The notes beneath the pieces are model-generated. The model was not told where the DNA came from. It made no database searches and was given only the letters and a program-made list of their open reading frames with translations. A stretch of 44,973 nucleotides of DNA, taken from assembly GCA_018824205.1 (NCBI GenBank), contig JAHJGX010000032.1, positions 1 through 44,973 on the forward strand, written 5' to 3'. This DNA is from a bacterium. Lineage in GTDB: Bacteria > Fidelibacterota > UBA2242. The position numbers and the translations under genes are program-made. This document shows, one piece after another, positions 38,191-44,973 of the stretch; within the stretch, counting starts at the first letter, position 1, and each line of letters starts with the position of its first letter.

Positions 38191-41094
38191 ATGAAAAAAT
38201 GGATGTTATTAATCATTTTAATTGTAGGCCCCTTATGGTCGTTTGCTCAGGTAGTGACATCGGTACCTGCATATCCCACAGAGAACGATTCGATCGTTAT
38301 TTATTTTGATGCAACTCAGGGAGATGGTGGTTTATCCGGATACACCGGTACGGATGTGTATGCTCATACCGGAGTGATTACGGAAAATAGTTCTGGCTGG
38401 AAATATGTCATTGCCGGCTGGAATGAAAATATAGAAAAGGCAAAACTAATAAAAGAAGGCGAGAATTTATGGAAATTGAATATTGGCTATCTTCGTGAAT
38501 ATTATATTGATCATGAATCAGGCGCTACTATTCCGCCGGATGAAAAAGTATTGAAACTGGCTTTTGTCTTCAGAAATTCCGATGGTTCTAAAACCGGTCG
38601 TGATGTTGGAGGTGCAGATATTTTTTTCGATCTTTTTGAACCTGGCCTGACAGTGTTTTTCGAACAACCCTATGTTGATTTATCTTTCGGTGATCCACAG
38701 CGTTCGCCCCTGTTTATGAACACGGATGATACCTTGACGATAATTGGCAAAGCAGCAGCGTTGGGGACGGAGATCGACACAATTACACTACAGTACGAAG
38801 GCAATACTCTTTTGCAGGTTACTGATTCTGTCCTGACATATCGTTTGCCTGGCGATATACTTCATTCCGGAATGAATGAATTCTTGTTGATTGCCGTCGA
38901 TACGTCGGATATAAAAGATACAAGCAGTTTGGTTATCGTGCAAAATCAACCGGTTCAGGATATTGCATTACCTTCTGGAATTAGACTTGGTATCACGATT
39001 GTCGATAATAATTCTGTGATATTGGCCCTTTTCGCGCCTTATAAGGAATTCGTTTATGTCATCGGCGATTTCAACGACTGGATGGTGGATACGACCTATT
39101 TTATGAATCGCTATTATGTAAATGAAGACAGTGTCACATTCTGGTTGCAGATTGATGGTCTTGATCCGAATATTGAGTATGCTTTTCAGTATCTGGTTGA
39201 TGGAAATTTACGGATTGCGGAACCCTATACCCGGAAAATTCTTGATCCCTGGCATGATTCATATATTTCTGAAAACACTTATCCGAACCTGAAGGCCTAT
39301 CCGGGCGGGAAGACGAAGGAAGCAGTCGCTACCTTTCAAACGGAAGTAGATGAGTACACCTGGATGGATGAAGATTTTCAGAGACCGGAAAAACATCAAC
39401 TGGTAATCTACGAACTGCTTATTCGTGATTTTCTTGCACGGCATGATTATCAAACCCTGATTGACACGTTGGATTATCTGGAAAATCTTGGTATTAATGC
39501 CATTGAACTTATGCCGATTAATGAATTTGAAGGCAATTCCAGCTGGGGCTATAACCCGTCATTTTACTTTGCGGTAGATAAATATTACGGCCCGGCGAAC
39601 GACCTTAAAGCGTTTATTGACGAATGTCATCAGAGGAACATCGCCGTTATCATGGATATAGTCCTGAACCACTCTTATGGTCAGTCGCCTTTGGTGCGTT
39701 TGTATGACCATGGCGATCATACCACCTCTCCTGAAAATCCGTGGTATAATGAGGAGCATAGTTTTACCAACCCTGATGCCCACTGGGGCTATGATTTCGA
39801 TCATGAAAGCCCGGCGACTCAATACTTCGTTGATCGTGTCAATCGTTATTGGATAATGGAATACAGGATAGACGGATTCAGATTTGATTTTACCAAAGGA
39901 TTTACGAATAATAAAAAATACTCTGATGATCCCTGGGGCAGCAGATATGATGCGGATCGGGTACGCTTATTAAAACGCATGGCTGACCGGATCTGGGCAG
40001 CAGATTCATCTGTTTATGTGATCATGGAGCATCTGGCGGAAAATTCCGAAGAAAAAGTATTATCAGACTACGGCATGCTGCTCTGGGGTAATTGCAATTA
40101 TAATTATGCTCAGGTATCTATGGGATATACCAATGGCTCCGATTTTTCCTGGGGTTTTTATCAGACCCGCGGATGGGCAAATCCTCATCTGGTCAGCTAT
40201 ATGGAAAGTCACGACGAAGAACGGCTAATGTATAAAAATTTAACCTGGGGGAATTACTCGGGTGATTACAAAATCAAAGAATTGAATACTGCACTGAATC
40301 GTCAGAAACTGGTTAATGCTCTTTTTCTGACTTTACCGGGACCAAAAATGATCTGGCAGTTTGGAGAATTGGGCTATGATTATTCGATCGATTATGAAGG
40401 AAGACTTGGAGAAAAACCGGCTAAATGGGATTATTTCGCCGACCCCGCAAGGTTAAATTTATATAAAACTGTTAAGGCTCTGCTAAAATTACGCAATGAA
40501 AATGATGTGTTTACAAGTCCTGATTCCGACGTTCAATTATCGGTCAGTGCGGAGATAAAACGTATTACCATATTGGGCGATATGGATGTGCTGATTCTTG
40601 GAAATATGGATGTAGTTTCAAGGGATGCTGTACCGAATTTTCCCTATGGCGGAATGTGGTATGATTATTTCAGTGGCGATTCGATATATGTTGAATTTAC
40701 ATCCACTCCGATTACCCTGGCTCCCGGTGAATTTCATATTTACACGACAGAAAAGCTGGATACTCCGGAAATAGGCATTATTAGTGAAATCGATACCGAT
40801 ATTCCTGAGATGCCTCGTGAGTTTAAGGTCCATAATAATTATCCGAATCCGTTCAATGCCGTAACTACCTTACGGTATGATTTGGAAAAAGAATCGGATA
40901 TCCGGATAAACATTTATGATCTGATTGGCCGGGAAGTCTATACAGAAAACCGCTCCAAACAGTCTGCCGGGAAATATTCCTTTATCTGGGATGGTAAAGA
41001 TTATTCCGGTCGAATGCTGCATTCCGGTGTCTATTTCTTCGTGATACGGCGGAATGATTCAGAAAAAATCCAAAAAATCACCCTGCTGAAGTAA
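38191..41094 (+). CDS. Large secreted GH13 alpha-glucan hydrolase with C-terminal sorting domain
   Basis: 967 aa, signal peptide 1-19. An N-terminal starch-binding-like domain (about 22-150) and an Ig-like segment (about 155-250) precede a CBM48-like domain (about 265-345, FVYVIGDFNDWM). The GH13 barrel follows from about 403: DIVLNH (489-494), GFRFDFTK (nucleophile Asp566), VIMEHL (acid/base Glu613) and ESHDEER (His674, Asp675). It ends with a FlgD-like sorting domain, NNYPNPFNAVTTLRYDL to KITLLK. The CBM48-GH13 order is shared with branching, debranching and maltogenic enzymes, so exact specificity is open. It is probably exported to the surface or medium to start glucan breakdown, a SusG-like role. 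The gene starts 30 nt after the regulator. Confidence 0.92.
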   Translation: MKKWMLLIILIVGPLWSFAQVVTSVPAYPTENDSIVIYFDATQGDGGLSGYTGTDVYAHTGVITENSSGWKYVIAGWNENIEKAKLIKEGENLWKLNIGYLREYYIDHESGATIPPDEKVLKLAFVFRNSDGSKTGRDVGGADIFFDLFEPGLTVFFEQPYVDLSFGDPQRSPLFMNTDDTLTIIGKAAALGTEIDTITLQYEGNTLLQVTDSVLTYRLPGDILHSGMNEFLLIAVDTSDIKDTSSLVIVQNQPVQDIALPSGIRLGITIVDNNSVILALFAPYKEFVYVIGDFNDWMVDTTYFMNRYYVNEDSVTFWLQIDGLDPNIEYAFQYLVDGNLRIAEPYTRKILDPWHDSYISENTYPNLKAYPGGKTKEAVATFQTEVDEYTWMDEDFQRPEKHQLVIYELLIRDFLARHDYQTLIDTLDYLENLGINAIELMPINEFEGNSSWGYNPSFYFAVDKYYGPANDLKAFIDECHQRNIAVIMDIVLNHSYGQSPLVRLYDHGDHTTSPENPWYNEEHSFTNPDAHWGYDFDHESPATQYFVDRVNRYWIMEYRIDGFRFDFTKGFTNNKKYSDDPWGSRYDADRVRLLKRMADRIWAADSSVYVIMEHLAENSEEKVLSDYGMLLWGNCNYNYAQVSMGYTNGSDFSWGFYQTRGWANPHLVSYMESHDEERLMYKNLTWGNYSGDYKIKELNTALNRQKLVNALFLTLPGPKMIWQFGELGYDYSIDYEGRLGEKPAKWDYFADPARLNLYKTVKALLKLRNENDVFTSPDSDVQLSVSAEIKRITILGDMDVLILGNMDVVSRDAVPNFPYGGMWYDYFSGDSIYVEFTSTPITLAPGEFHIYTTEKLDTPEIGIISEIDTDIPEMPREFKVHNNYPNPFNAVTTLRYDLEKESDIRINIYDLIGREVYTENRSKQSAGKYSFIWDGKDYSGRMLHSGVYFFVIRRNDSEKIQKITLLK

Positions 41095-41117
41095 AGAATA
41101 GTGATTTAAAATACCTG

Positions 41118-41130
41118 CCTGTCAGACAGG
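41118..41130. repeat. Short perfect palindrome CCTGTC-A-GACAGG
   Basis: Six-base arms flank a single A, 24 nt after the amylase stop. It shares the CCTGTC core with the inverted repeats at 41251 and 41666. It could contribute to transcription termination, but no T-run follows. Confidence 0.5.
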
Positions 41131-41250
41131 ACTTTCCCAAAGGTAACAAGGGATTTCGATACGTCGGAGAATTCCTGCGGAGTAAGCCTTCAGAAGGTTT
41201 CTTTACGTTGAGTGAAAGAATGCCTTGTTTTCAAATAGGGATATACTACT

Positions 41251-41676
41251 ACACCTGTCAGATTTAATCAATTAATCTTATATGTGGGTTTCGTAAAAAG
41301 TATCAATCAAAACCGTCATTCCCTCGAAGAGGTCTCTTTGAGATGAACAAGGTACGAGTGAAAAATCTTGTGAGAAAAAGCTTTGGTCTAAAGCGATCCT
41401 TCTTCGCTTCGCTTCCCTCAGGATGACAGATTAGGAAGCACATTGGACTGACAAGATCCTTCGTCGCTTCGCTTCCCTCAGGATGACAGATTTGGAAGCA
41501 CATTGGACTGACAAGATTCTTCGTTGCTTCGCTTCCCTCAGGATGACAGATTAGGAAGCACATTGGACTGACAAGATTCTTCTTCGCTTCGCTTCCCTCA
41601 GGATGACAGATATTTCAGACTTTTTACGATTCCATCTTATCTGAATTTAGGAGGAATTAATAAACCTGACAGGTGT
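41251..41676. mobile_element. Possible MITE-like segment bounded by 11-bp inverted repeats
   Basis: ACACCTGTCAG (41251-41261) and CTGACAGGTGT (41666-41676) are perfect inverted repeats; similarity continues inward with one or more mismatches. The 426-bp segment encodes nothing and contains the 60-bp repeat array. No transposase and no obvious target-site duplication is visible, so it may instead be a cluster of REP-type repeats. Confidence 0.4.
41395..41610. repeat. Tandem array of a 60-bp repeat (about 3.5 copies)
   Basis: Units start at 41401, 41461 and 41521 with a partial copy at 41581, exactly 60 bp apart and differing at only a few positions. Each has a core of CTTCGCTTCCCTCAGGATGA and an AGGAAGCACATTGGACTGAC or TGGAAGC variant spacer. 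The reverse strand reads as CHPEGSEATKD-like peptides, a known false-protein signature of a dispersed REP-like repeat found in many bacterial genomes. Confidence 0.92.
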
Positions 41677-41803
41677 AATCCCGGAAATAGGTTTTAGAGT
41701 AATTGCTGCTTGATACTCTTTGCGAATGTGATGAGTCGCCCTTATATTTTGACATGTCGAGTCCAAAATCATTTGAAAACATCCAATAATAAAGGAATCA
41801 CTG

Positions 41804-43177
41804 GTGAAGAAGAAGTGTGGAAATATTTTAGTTGTTGATGACGACAAGGATATCTGTAGCCTGATTTCTAACGTTCTTATTGACAGAGGATATTCCGTTT
41901 TAAAAGCAACAGATGGTTTGAAAGCATTGGAGATACTAAAAAAAGAAGCGGTAAGTATTATTATTTCCGACGTAGAAATGCCCAATATGGATGGAATTAC
42001 ACTGCTGAGAGAAGTAAAGAAAGAAAACTCTGACATCGAGGTAATAATAATAACGGGATTTGGTACTATTGAATATGCAGTTGAAGCAATGAAACTGGGG
42101 GCTTATGACTTCATTTTAAAGCCACTGAACTTCAGCCACTTATTGATTATAGTTGAGCGAATTTTTAATAATAAAAGACTGTTGAATGAGAATCTATATC
42201 TGTTGGAAGAGTTAAGTCAAAAATATCATTTCAACACTATTATTGGGCAGTCATCTGAGATGATGGATGTTTATGAGAAAATTGAAAAGGTCTCCAAAAC
42301 GGATGCTACTGTTTTAATAACCGGTGAAAGCGGAACCGGAAAAGAATTAGTTGCCGGTGCGATCCATTATTTAAGCCGCCGAAAAGGAAAACCATTTGTA
42401 AAACTAAGCTGTGCCGCCCTTTCGCAAGGTACGATTGAGAGTGAACTTTTCGGACACGAAAAAGGTGCATTTACATCGGCAATCTCAAAAACAAAGGGCA
42501 GGTTTGGACTGGCTGACGGGGGTACTGTTTTTCTCGATGAAATTGGTGATATATCCATTTCAACACAACTGAAACTACTGCGGGTTTTAGAAACCAGGGA
42601 ATTCGAGCGTGTCGGCGGAACCGAAACAATTAAAGTAGATATCCGACTAATATCCGCAACGAATCAAAATCTTGAGAAGCTGGTTGCTGAGAAAAAGTTT
42701 CGGGAAGATTTGTTTTACCGTCTGAACGTCGTGTCAATTCATGTTCCGGCGCTCAGGGACAGGAACTCTGATATAGAATTGTTGGTTAATCATTTTCTGC
42801 AGAAATATTCCCTTGAAACAAACAAACGAATTCATGGAATCAGCAAAAAGGCGATGACTTCTCTAAAGGCCTGTCCATGGACCGGTAACGTCAGAGAACT
42901 GGAGAATGTTATTGAAAGGGCGGTCGTCTTTTGTCAGGATACTGTAATCAAACCGGAACACCTTCCGGAGCAACTTAAAGGAAGTGAAAATTCATCCGGA
43001 ATTACCTTGAAATTGCCTTCTAAATCTCTTGAGATCGCTGAAAGAACCTTAATTAAAAATGTTATCGATGAGACCAATGGCAATATGAAAAAAGCGGCGG
43101 ATATTTTGGGCGTTAGCAGATCTACGCTCTATAGCAAGATAGAAAAATTAGGGTTAAAAAAAATCCAAAAACGGTGA
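41804..43177 (+). CDS. Sigma54-dependent response regulator (NtrC family, GAFTSA variant)
   Basis: 457 aa from GTG 41804 after AAGGA. A receiver domain (VVDDDKD at 10-16, phospho-acceptor Asp56 in IIISDVEMP) is followed by an AAA+ domain: Walker A GESGTGK (174-180), the sigma54-contact loop GAFTSA (221-226; GAFTGA is the norm), Walker B FLDEIGD (243-249) and FREDLFYRLNVV. A Fis-type helix-turn-helix lies at the end (KKAADILGVSRSTLYSKIEK). It should activate sigma54 promoters after phosphorylation by a histidine kinase, which is not in the window. Two dyads and a -24/-12-like site just downstream suggest the receiver gene at 43488 is a target. Confidence 0.93.
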   Translation: MKKKCGNILVVDDDKDICSLISNVLIDRGYSVLKATDGLKALEILKKEAVSIIISDVEMPNMDGITLLREVKKENSDIEVIIITGFGTIEYAVEAMKLGAYDFILKPLNFSHLLIIVERIFNNKRLLNENLYLLEELSQKYHFNTIIGQSSEMMDVYEKIEKVSKTDATVLITGESGTGKELVAGAIHYLSRRKGKPFVKLSCAALSQGTIESELFGHEKGAFTSAISKTKGRFGLADGGTVFLDEIGDISISTQLKLLRVLETREFERVGGTETIKVDIRLISATNQNLEKLVAEKKFREDLFYRLNVVSIHVPALRDRNSDIELLVNHFLQKYSLETNKRIHGISKKAMTSLKACPWTGNVRELENVIERAVVFCQDTVIKPEHLPEQLKGSENSSGITLKLPSKSLEIAERTLIKNVIDETNGNMKKAADILGVSRSTLYSKIEKLGLKKIQKR

Positions 43178-43216
43178 AAAGCGGCGGCCGAAGCGAGATT
43201 GCTTATTTCTCCGGGT

Positions 43217-43325
43217 GTGTCGGATATTGGACACTTTTGAAATAATCTTCTAAGTGTATTAATAATATTAATTTAAACCACCACAGCTAACGTTTGCCTT
43301 TCCGATGGCGTCGGATATTGAACAC
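43217..43325. promoter_or_regulatory. Pair of enhancer-like binding sites
   Basis: GTGTCGGATATTGGACAC (43217-43234) is a dyad with perfect GTGTC/GACAC arms and an 8-bp centre. A second copy, GCGTCGGATATTGAACAC (43308-43325), keeps the core TCGGATATTG. They lie 91 bp apart and 110-220 bp upstream of a sigma54-like promoter, the usual placement of activator sites for NtrC-type regulators. Confidence 0.5.
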
Positions 43326-43435
43326 ATCTCAATAGCTTATTATCAATATTATATAAAATTTCACTTTTAAAAAGAATTCCTATAGCATTGTAATAATAGC
43401 AGTTACGAAGTGATATGGCCTGCTTTTTTAATAGA

Positions 43436-43451
43436 TGGCATGTTATTTGTC
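43436..43451 (+). promoter_or_regulatory. Sigma54-like -24/-12 promoter
   Basis: TGGCATG-TTAT-TTGTC resembles the consensus TGGCACG-N4-TTGCW; the GG pair and the -12 G have the required 10-nt spacing, though the expected GC is GT. The predicted transcript would start near 43461, 27 nt before ATG 43488. Confidence 0.5.
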
Positions 43452-43487
43452 GTTATTGCCGTTATTAACGACAGAAAGGCTAAAACG

Positions 43488-43880
43488 ATGAACATACTCT
43501 TAGTAGATAAAGAAAACAGCATTCAAAAATTGCTGGGAGAAATTGCTTCCAAATGGAGATGCAACATTGTAGCGGTTACCACAACCACCGATGCGATACA
43601 GGCTATCCATGCCGGAGTATGTGATTTAATCATCGCGGATCATGATATTCTTGATACTACTGAAAAAGAGACCGGCGAGAAGATCGAGGATATTGTTGCC
43701 GGAACTCCGATTATTGTAGTGAGAAGCAGAGGCGCGGTAAAAATTGCGCTCGAGTATATCAATTTCGGCGCTGACGATTATTCGGTCAATTCTTTCTCAA
43801 CTGATAAGATTAAACTGAGTCTGAAAGATATGCTAAGGACAGAAAAAATATTAGAGCTAAATAAACGTTTTAGAGAATAA
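43488..43880 (+). CDS. Stand-alone degenerate response-regulator receiver domain
   Basis: 130 aa. ATG 43488, with AAAGG upstream, starts at the first receiver strand (MNILLVDKEN); an in-frame ATG at 43410 would add a hydrophobic 26-residue extension but would place the sigma54-like promoter inside the gene. The fold pattern is receiver-like, with a possible phospho-acceptor Asp in LIIADHD near 50. The N-terminal acidic pair is reduced to D-K and the usual C-terminal Lys-Pro is replaced by VNSF, so phosphorylation may be weak or lost. There is no output domain. The next frame starts immediately after its stop. Confidence 0.65.
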   Translation: MNILLVDKENSIQKLLGEIASKWRCNIVAVTTTTDAIQAIHAGVCDLIIADHDILDTTEKETGEKIEDIVAGTPIIVVRSRGAVKIALEYINFGADDYSVNSFSTDKIKLSLKDMLRTEKILELNKRFRE

Positions 43881-44122
43881 ATGTTGAAAGCTCATACGGA
43901 ATTGTCCGGTAAAATCTTAAAGTTAGAACATGGCAGCGGGTATTCTACGGTTTATGCTCATTTATCAAGGATTTTGGTCGAAGACGGTGAATTTGTCAAG
44001 CGAGGCCGGAAAATCGCCGGGATAAAACAAAAGTCGGAGATATGATTGATTATTGGTATAAAATCGAATCAAATTCAGGCCAAACCGGATGGGTGTATGC
44101 TAACTTTATTGATGTATTATAA
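43881..44122 (+). pseudogene. Frameshifted remnant of an M23 peptidase / SH3-domain cell-wall protein
   Basis: From ATG 43881 a 54-residue frame reads like the active-site end of an M23 (LytM) metallopeptidase: KLEHGSGYSTVYAHLS, with the family HxH in YAHLS reduced to one His, then GEFVKRGRKIAG. It stops at 44043-44045. In the +1 frame, overlapping from about 44009 to TAA 44122, is a bacterial SH3-like segment, DKTKVGDMIDYWYKIES then GQTGWVYANFIDVL. M23 enzymes with SH3 domains are common peptidoglycan hydrolases. Here both domains are partial and in different frames, so this is most likely a decayed gene or a fusion of gene fragments. Confidence 0.6.
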
Positions 44123-44142
44123 ACTACCGAAGGGAGAAAAAG

Positions 44143-44973
44143 ATGTTAAAATATATGATTAATCCCTGCCTGTCCCCCCGATGTATCGGGGGGAATTTAT
44201 CGGGGAAAAATTCAAGTTTAGTTTTAGAAATTATGCTGATTTTAGGATTAGCAATGAGCACCATCCTGATGGCTGCCAACCAGGTAGTCACAACTAATGC
44301 TGATGATGGAGGTGGCGAATTAACAACTCTTAGAGAAGCAATTGCCGCTGTTGGCGCAGGCGAGGAGATTACTTTTGATGCTGACTACACCATCACTCTT
44401 TCTTCCGAACTTACTATCAGTAAAAGTTTAACCATTACCGGAACAGGTGCAGGGTCAACTATTGTACAAGCTAGTGCAAGTAAAAATACGGCAACGCATA
44501 GAGTTTTTCAAATCGAATCTGGAAATACTGTAGTAATTGAAAATTTGACTGTACGCTATGGAAATATAACAACCAGTGAGCAGGGGGCTGGTATTAGTAA
44601 TCAGGGAACCCTGACGCTCACAGGGTGTGCAATAAGCGATAACGTAACCAACAGTGGTGGCGGTGGAATAAATAGTGACCAGGGTTCTTTGACCATGACT
44701 AATTGTACCATAAATGGAAACTCCGGTACTTATGGTGGGGGAATGCGATTGGTTTTGGGGACTTTTACACTTACCAATTGCACAATAAGTGGAAATACAG
44801 CAACGTGGTCAATTAACGCTGGCGGAGGAGGTATATATCATCAGGCAAGCGGTGTCCTGTTAACCCTGGTCAATTGCACCATTGCAGGTAATACAACGGC
44901 ATATTATGGTGGTGGCATTCAGGCACAGAGCGGCACTTCCATCACTATAAAAAACACTATCATTGCAAATAAT
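44143..44973 (+). CDS. N-terminal part of a secreted right-handed beta-helix surface protein (runs off the window)
   Basis: 277 codons from ATG 44143 (GGGAG ribosome site) remain open to the window edge. A hydrophobic signal-like stretch (about 31-46, IMLILGLAMSTILMAA) is unusually far from the start. Then TTNADDGGGELTTLREAIAA, a typical opening of polymorphic/parallel beta-helix proteins, leads into repeats such as GTLTLTGCAISDNV, GSLTMTNCTINGNS and GTFTLTNCTISGNT. The family is extracellular or surface-anchored and often carries a C-terminal sorting domain, which cannot be seen here. A perfect palindrome interrupts the N-terminal coding region. ATG 44233 is an alternative start without a ribosome site. 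Confidence 0.8.
   Translation, partial: MLKYMINPCLSPRCIGGNLSGKNSSLVLEIMLILGLAMSTILMAANQVVTTNADDGGGELTTLREAIAAVGAGEEITFDADYTITLSSELTISKSLTITGTGAGSTIVQASASKNTATHRVFQIESGNTVVIENLTVRYGNITTSEQGAGISNQGTLTLTGCAISDNVTNSGGGGINSDQGSLTMTNCTINGNSGTYGGGMRLVLGTFTLTNCTISGNTATWSINAGGGGIYHQASGVLLTLVNCTIAGNTTAYYGGGIQAQSGTSITIKNTIIANN
44174..44193. repeat. REP-like perfect palindrome inside a coding region
   Basis: CCCCCCGAT (44174-44182) and ATCGGGGGG (44185-44193) are perfect 9-bp arms around GT, followed by a second ATCGGGG at 44199-44205. The GC-rich element stands out from the AT-rich surroundings and adds in-frame codons upstream of the signal peptide of the beta-helix protein. Confidence 0.75.

Larger units (their letters stand above)
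41095..41803. other. Non-coding, repeat-rich intergenic region
   Basis: These 709 bp hold no credible gene. They contain a short palindrome just after the amylase gene (CCTGTC-A-GACAGG at 41118-41130), an inverted-repeat-bounded segment (41251-41676) and a 60-bp repeat array (41395-41610). The minus-strand reading frame over the array is a product of the repeats. Confidence 0.8.
43178..43487. other. Intergenic control region with two dyads and a sigma54-like site
   Basis: This 310-bp region between the sigma54 activator and the receiver gene has no convincing gene. It carries two copies of an enhancer-like element, described separately, and a -24/-12-like promoter close to the next start codon. 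Confidence 0.6.

Noticed and set aside
41303-41563. Minus-strand ORF of 86 codons with repeated CHPEGSEAT peptides
   Set aside because: It is a translation of the 60-bp repeat array; the repeated peptide is a known false-protein signature of this dispersed repeat and there is no ribosome site.
41395-41610. Possible CRISPR array
   Set aside because: The units are contiguous 60-bp tandem repeats with near-identical sequence throughout, without unique spacers, and no cas gene is present.
41647-42036. 129-codon minus-strand ORF over the start of the sigma54 regulator
   Set aside because: It overlaps a strongly supported receiver domain on the plus strand and shows no domain or ribosome site.
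43410-43487. N-terminal hydrophobic extension of the receiver gene from ATG 43410
   Set aside because: The receiver fold begins at 43488, which has a ribosome site, and the extension overlaps the sigma54-like promoter; receiver domains do not normally carry such an extension.
1-44973. tRNA, rRNA or riboswitch genes
   Set aside because: I looked in the intergenic stretches and saw no cloverleaf, conserved rRNA sequence or recognised riboswitch motif.

Overview
The window comes from a Gram-negative bacterium of the wider FCB superphylum (Fibrobacteres-Chlorobi-Bacteroidetes), probably not a Bacteroidota. The evidence is outer-membrane TonB receptors with carboxypeptidase-like N-domains, PorV/PorQ-type barrels, C-terminal sorting domains starting NYPNPFNP, and moderately AT-rich DNA with frequent TTG starts. 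Calditrichota-, KSB1-, Marinimicrobia- or Ignavibacteria-like lineages would fit. There is no rRNA or other marker here to settle it.

Left flank (1-8692): the tail of an unidentified gene, then a minus-strand secreted multidomain glycoside-hydrolase-like protein (GHL10 family). Plus-strand genes follow: a membrane-anchored endonuclease/exonuclease/phosphatase protein, an ALDH7 (antiquitin-type) aldehyde dehydrogenase with a clear terminator, the 16S rRNA methyltransferase RsmI, a DUF362/ferredoxin protein and a small membrane protein.

Core (about 8845-41094): a 32-kb, all-plus-strand locus that I read as an alpha-glucan (starch/maltodextrin) acquisition system. Its first half runs lipoprotein GH13 amylase, parvulin-like (PpiC) protein, TonB-dependent receptor, 1167-aa surface protein, PorV-like barrel and a protein of tandem carbohydrate-binding-like modules, ending at a strong UUCG terminator. 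The second half runs TonB receptor, 1277-aa surface protein, 1192-aa surface protein, PorV-like barrel, PpiC lipoprotein, sodium:solute symporter, TrmB-type sugar regulator and a large secreted GH13 enzyme. The two halves are paralogous in receptor, giant protein, PorV barrel and PpiC protein. The inferred flow is: the secreted amylase and glucan-binding protein act outside or on the surface, the receptors carry oligosaccharides across the outer membrane, the lipoprotein amylase cuts them further, the symporter imports sugars, and TrmB senses them. It parallels the Bacteroides Sus system but has no recognisable SusD. Giant proteins with calcium-loop-like repeats and PorV barrels sit where SusD would be expected.

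Right flank (41095-44973): a plastic region. It has an array of 60-bp repeats inside an inverted-repeat-bounded segment, a sigma54-type response regulator (GAFTSA variant) and a degenerate receiver gene preceded by dyads and a -24/-12-like promoter. A frameshifted remnant of an M23 peptidase/SH3 protein follows, then the start of a beta-helix surface protein whose N-terminal coding region contains a perfect REP-like palindrome. No tRNA, rRNA, CRISPR array or transposase gene was found.
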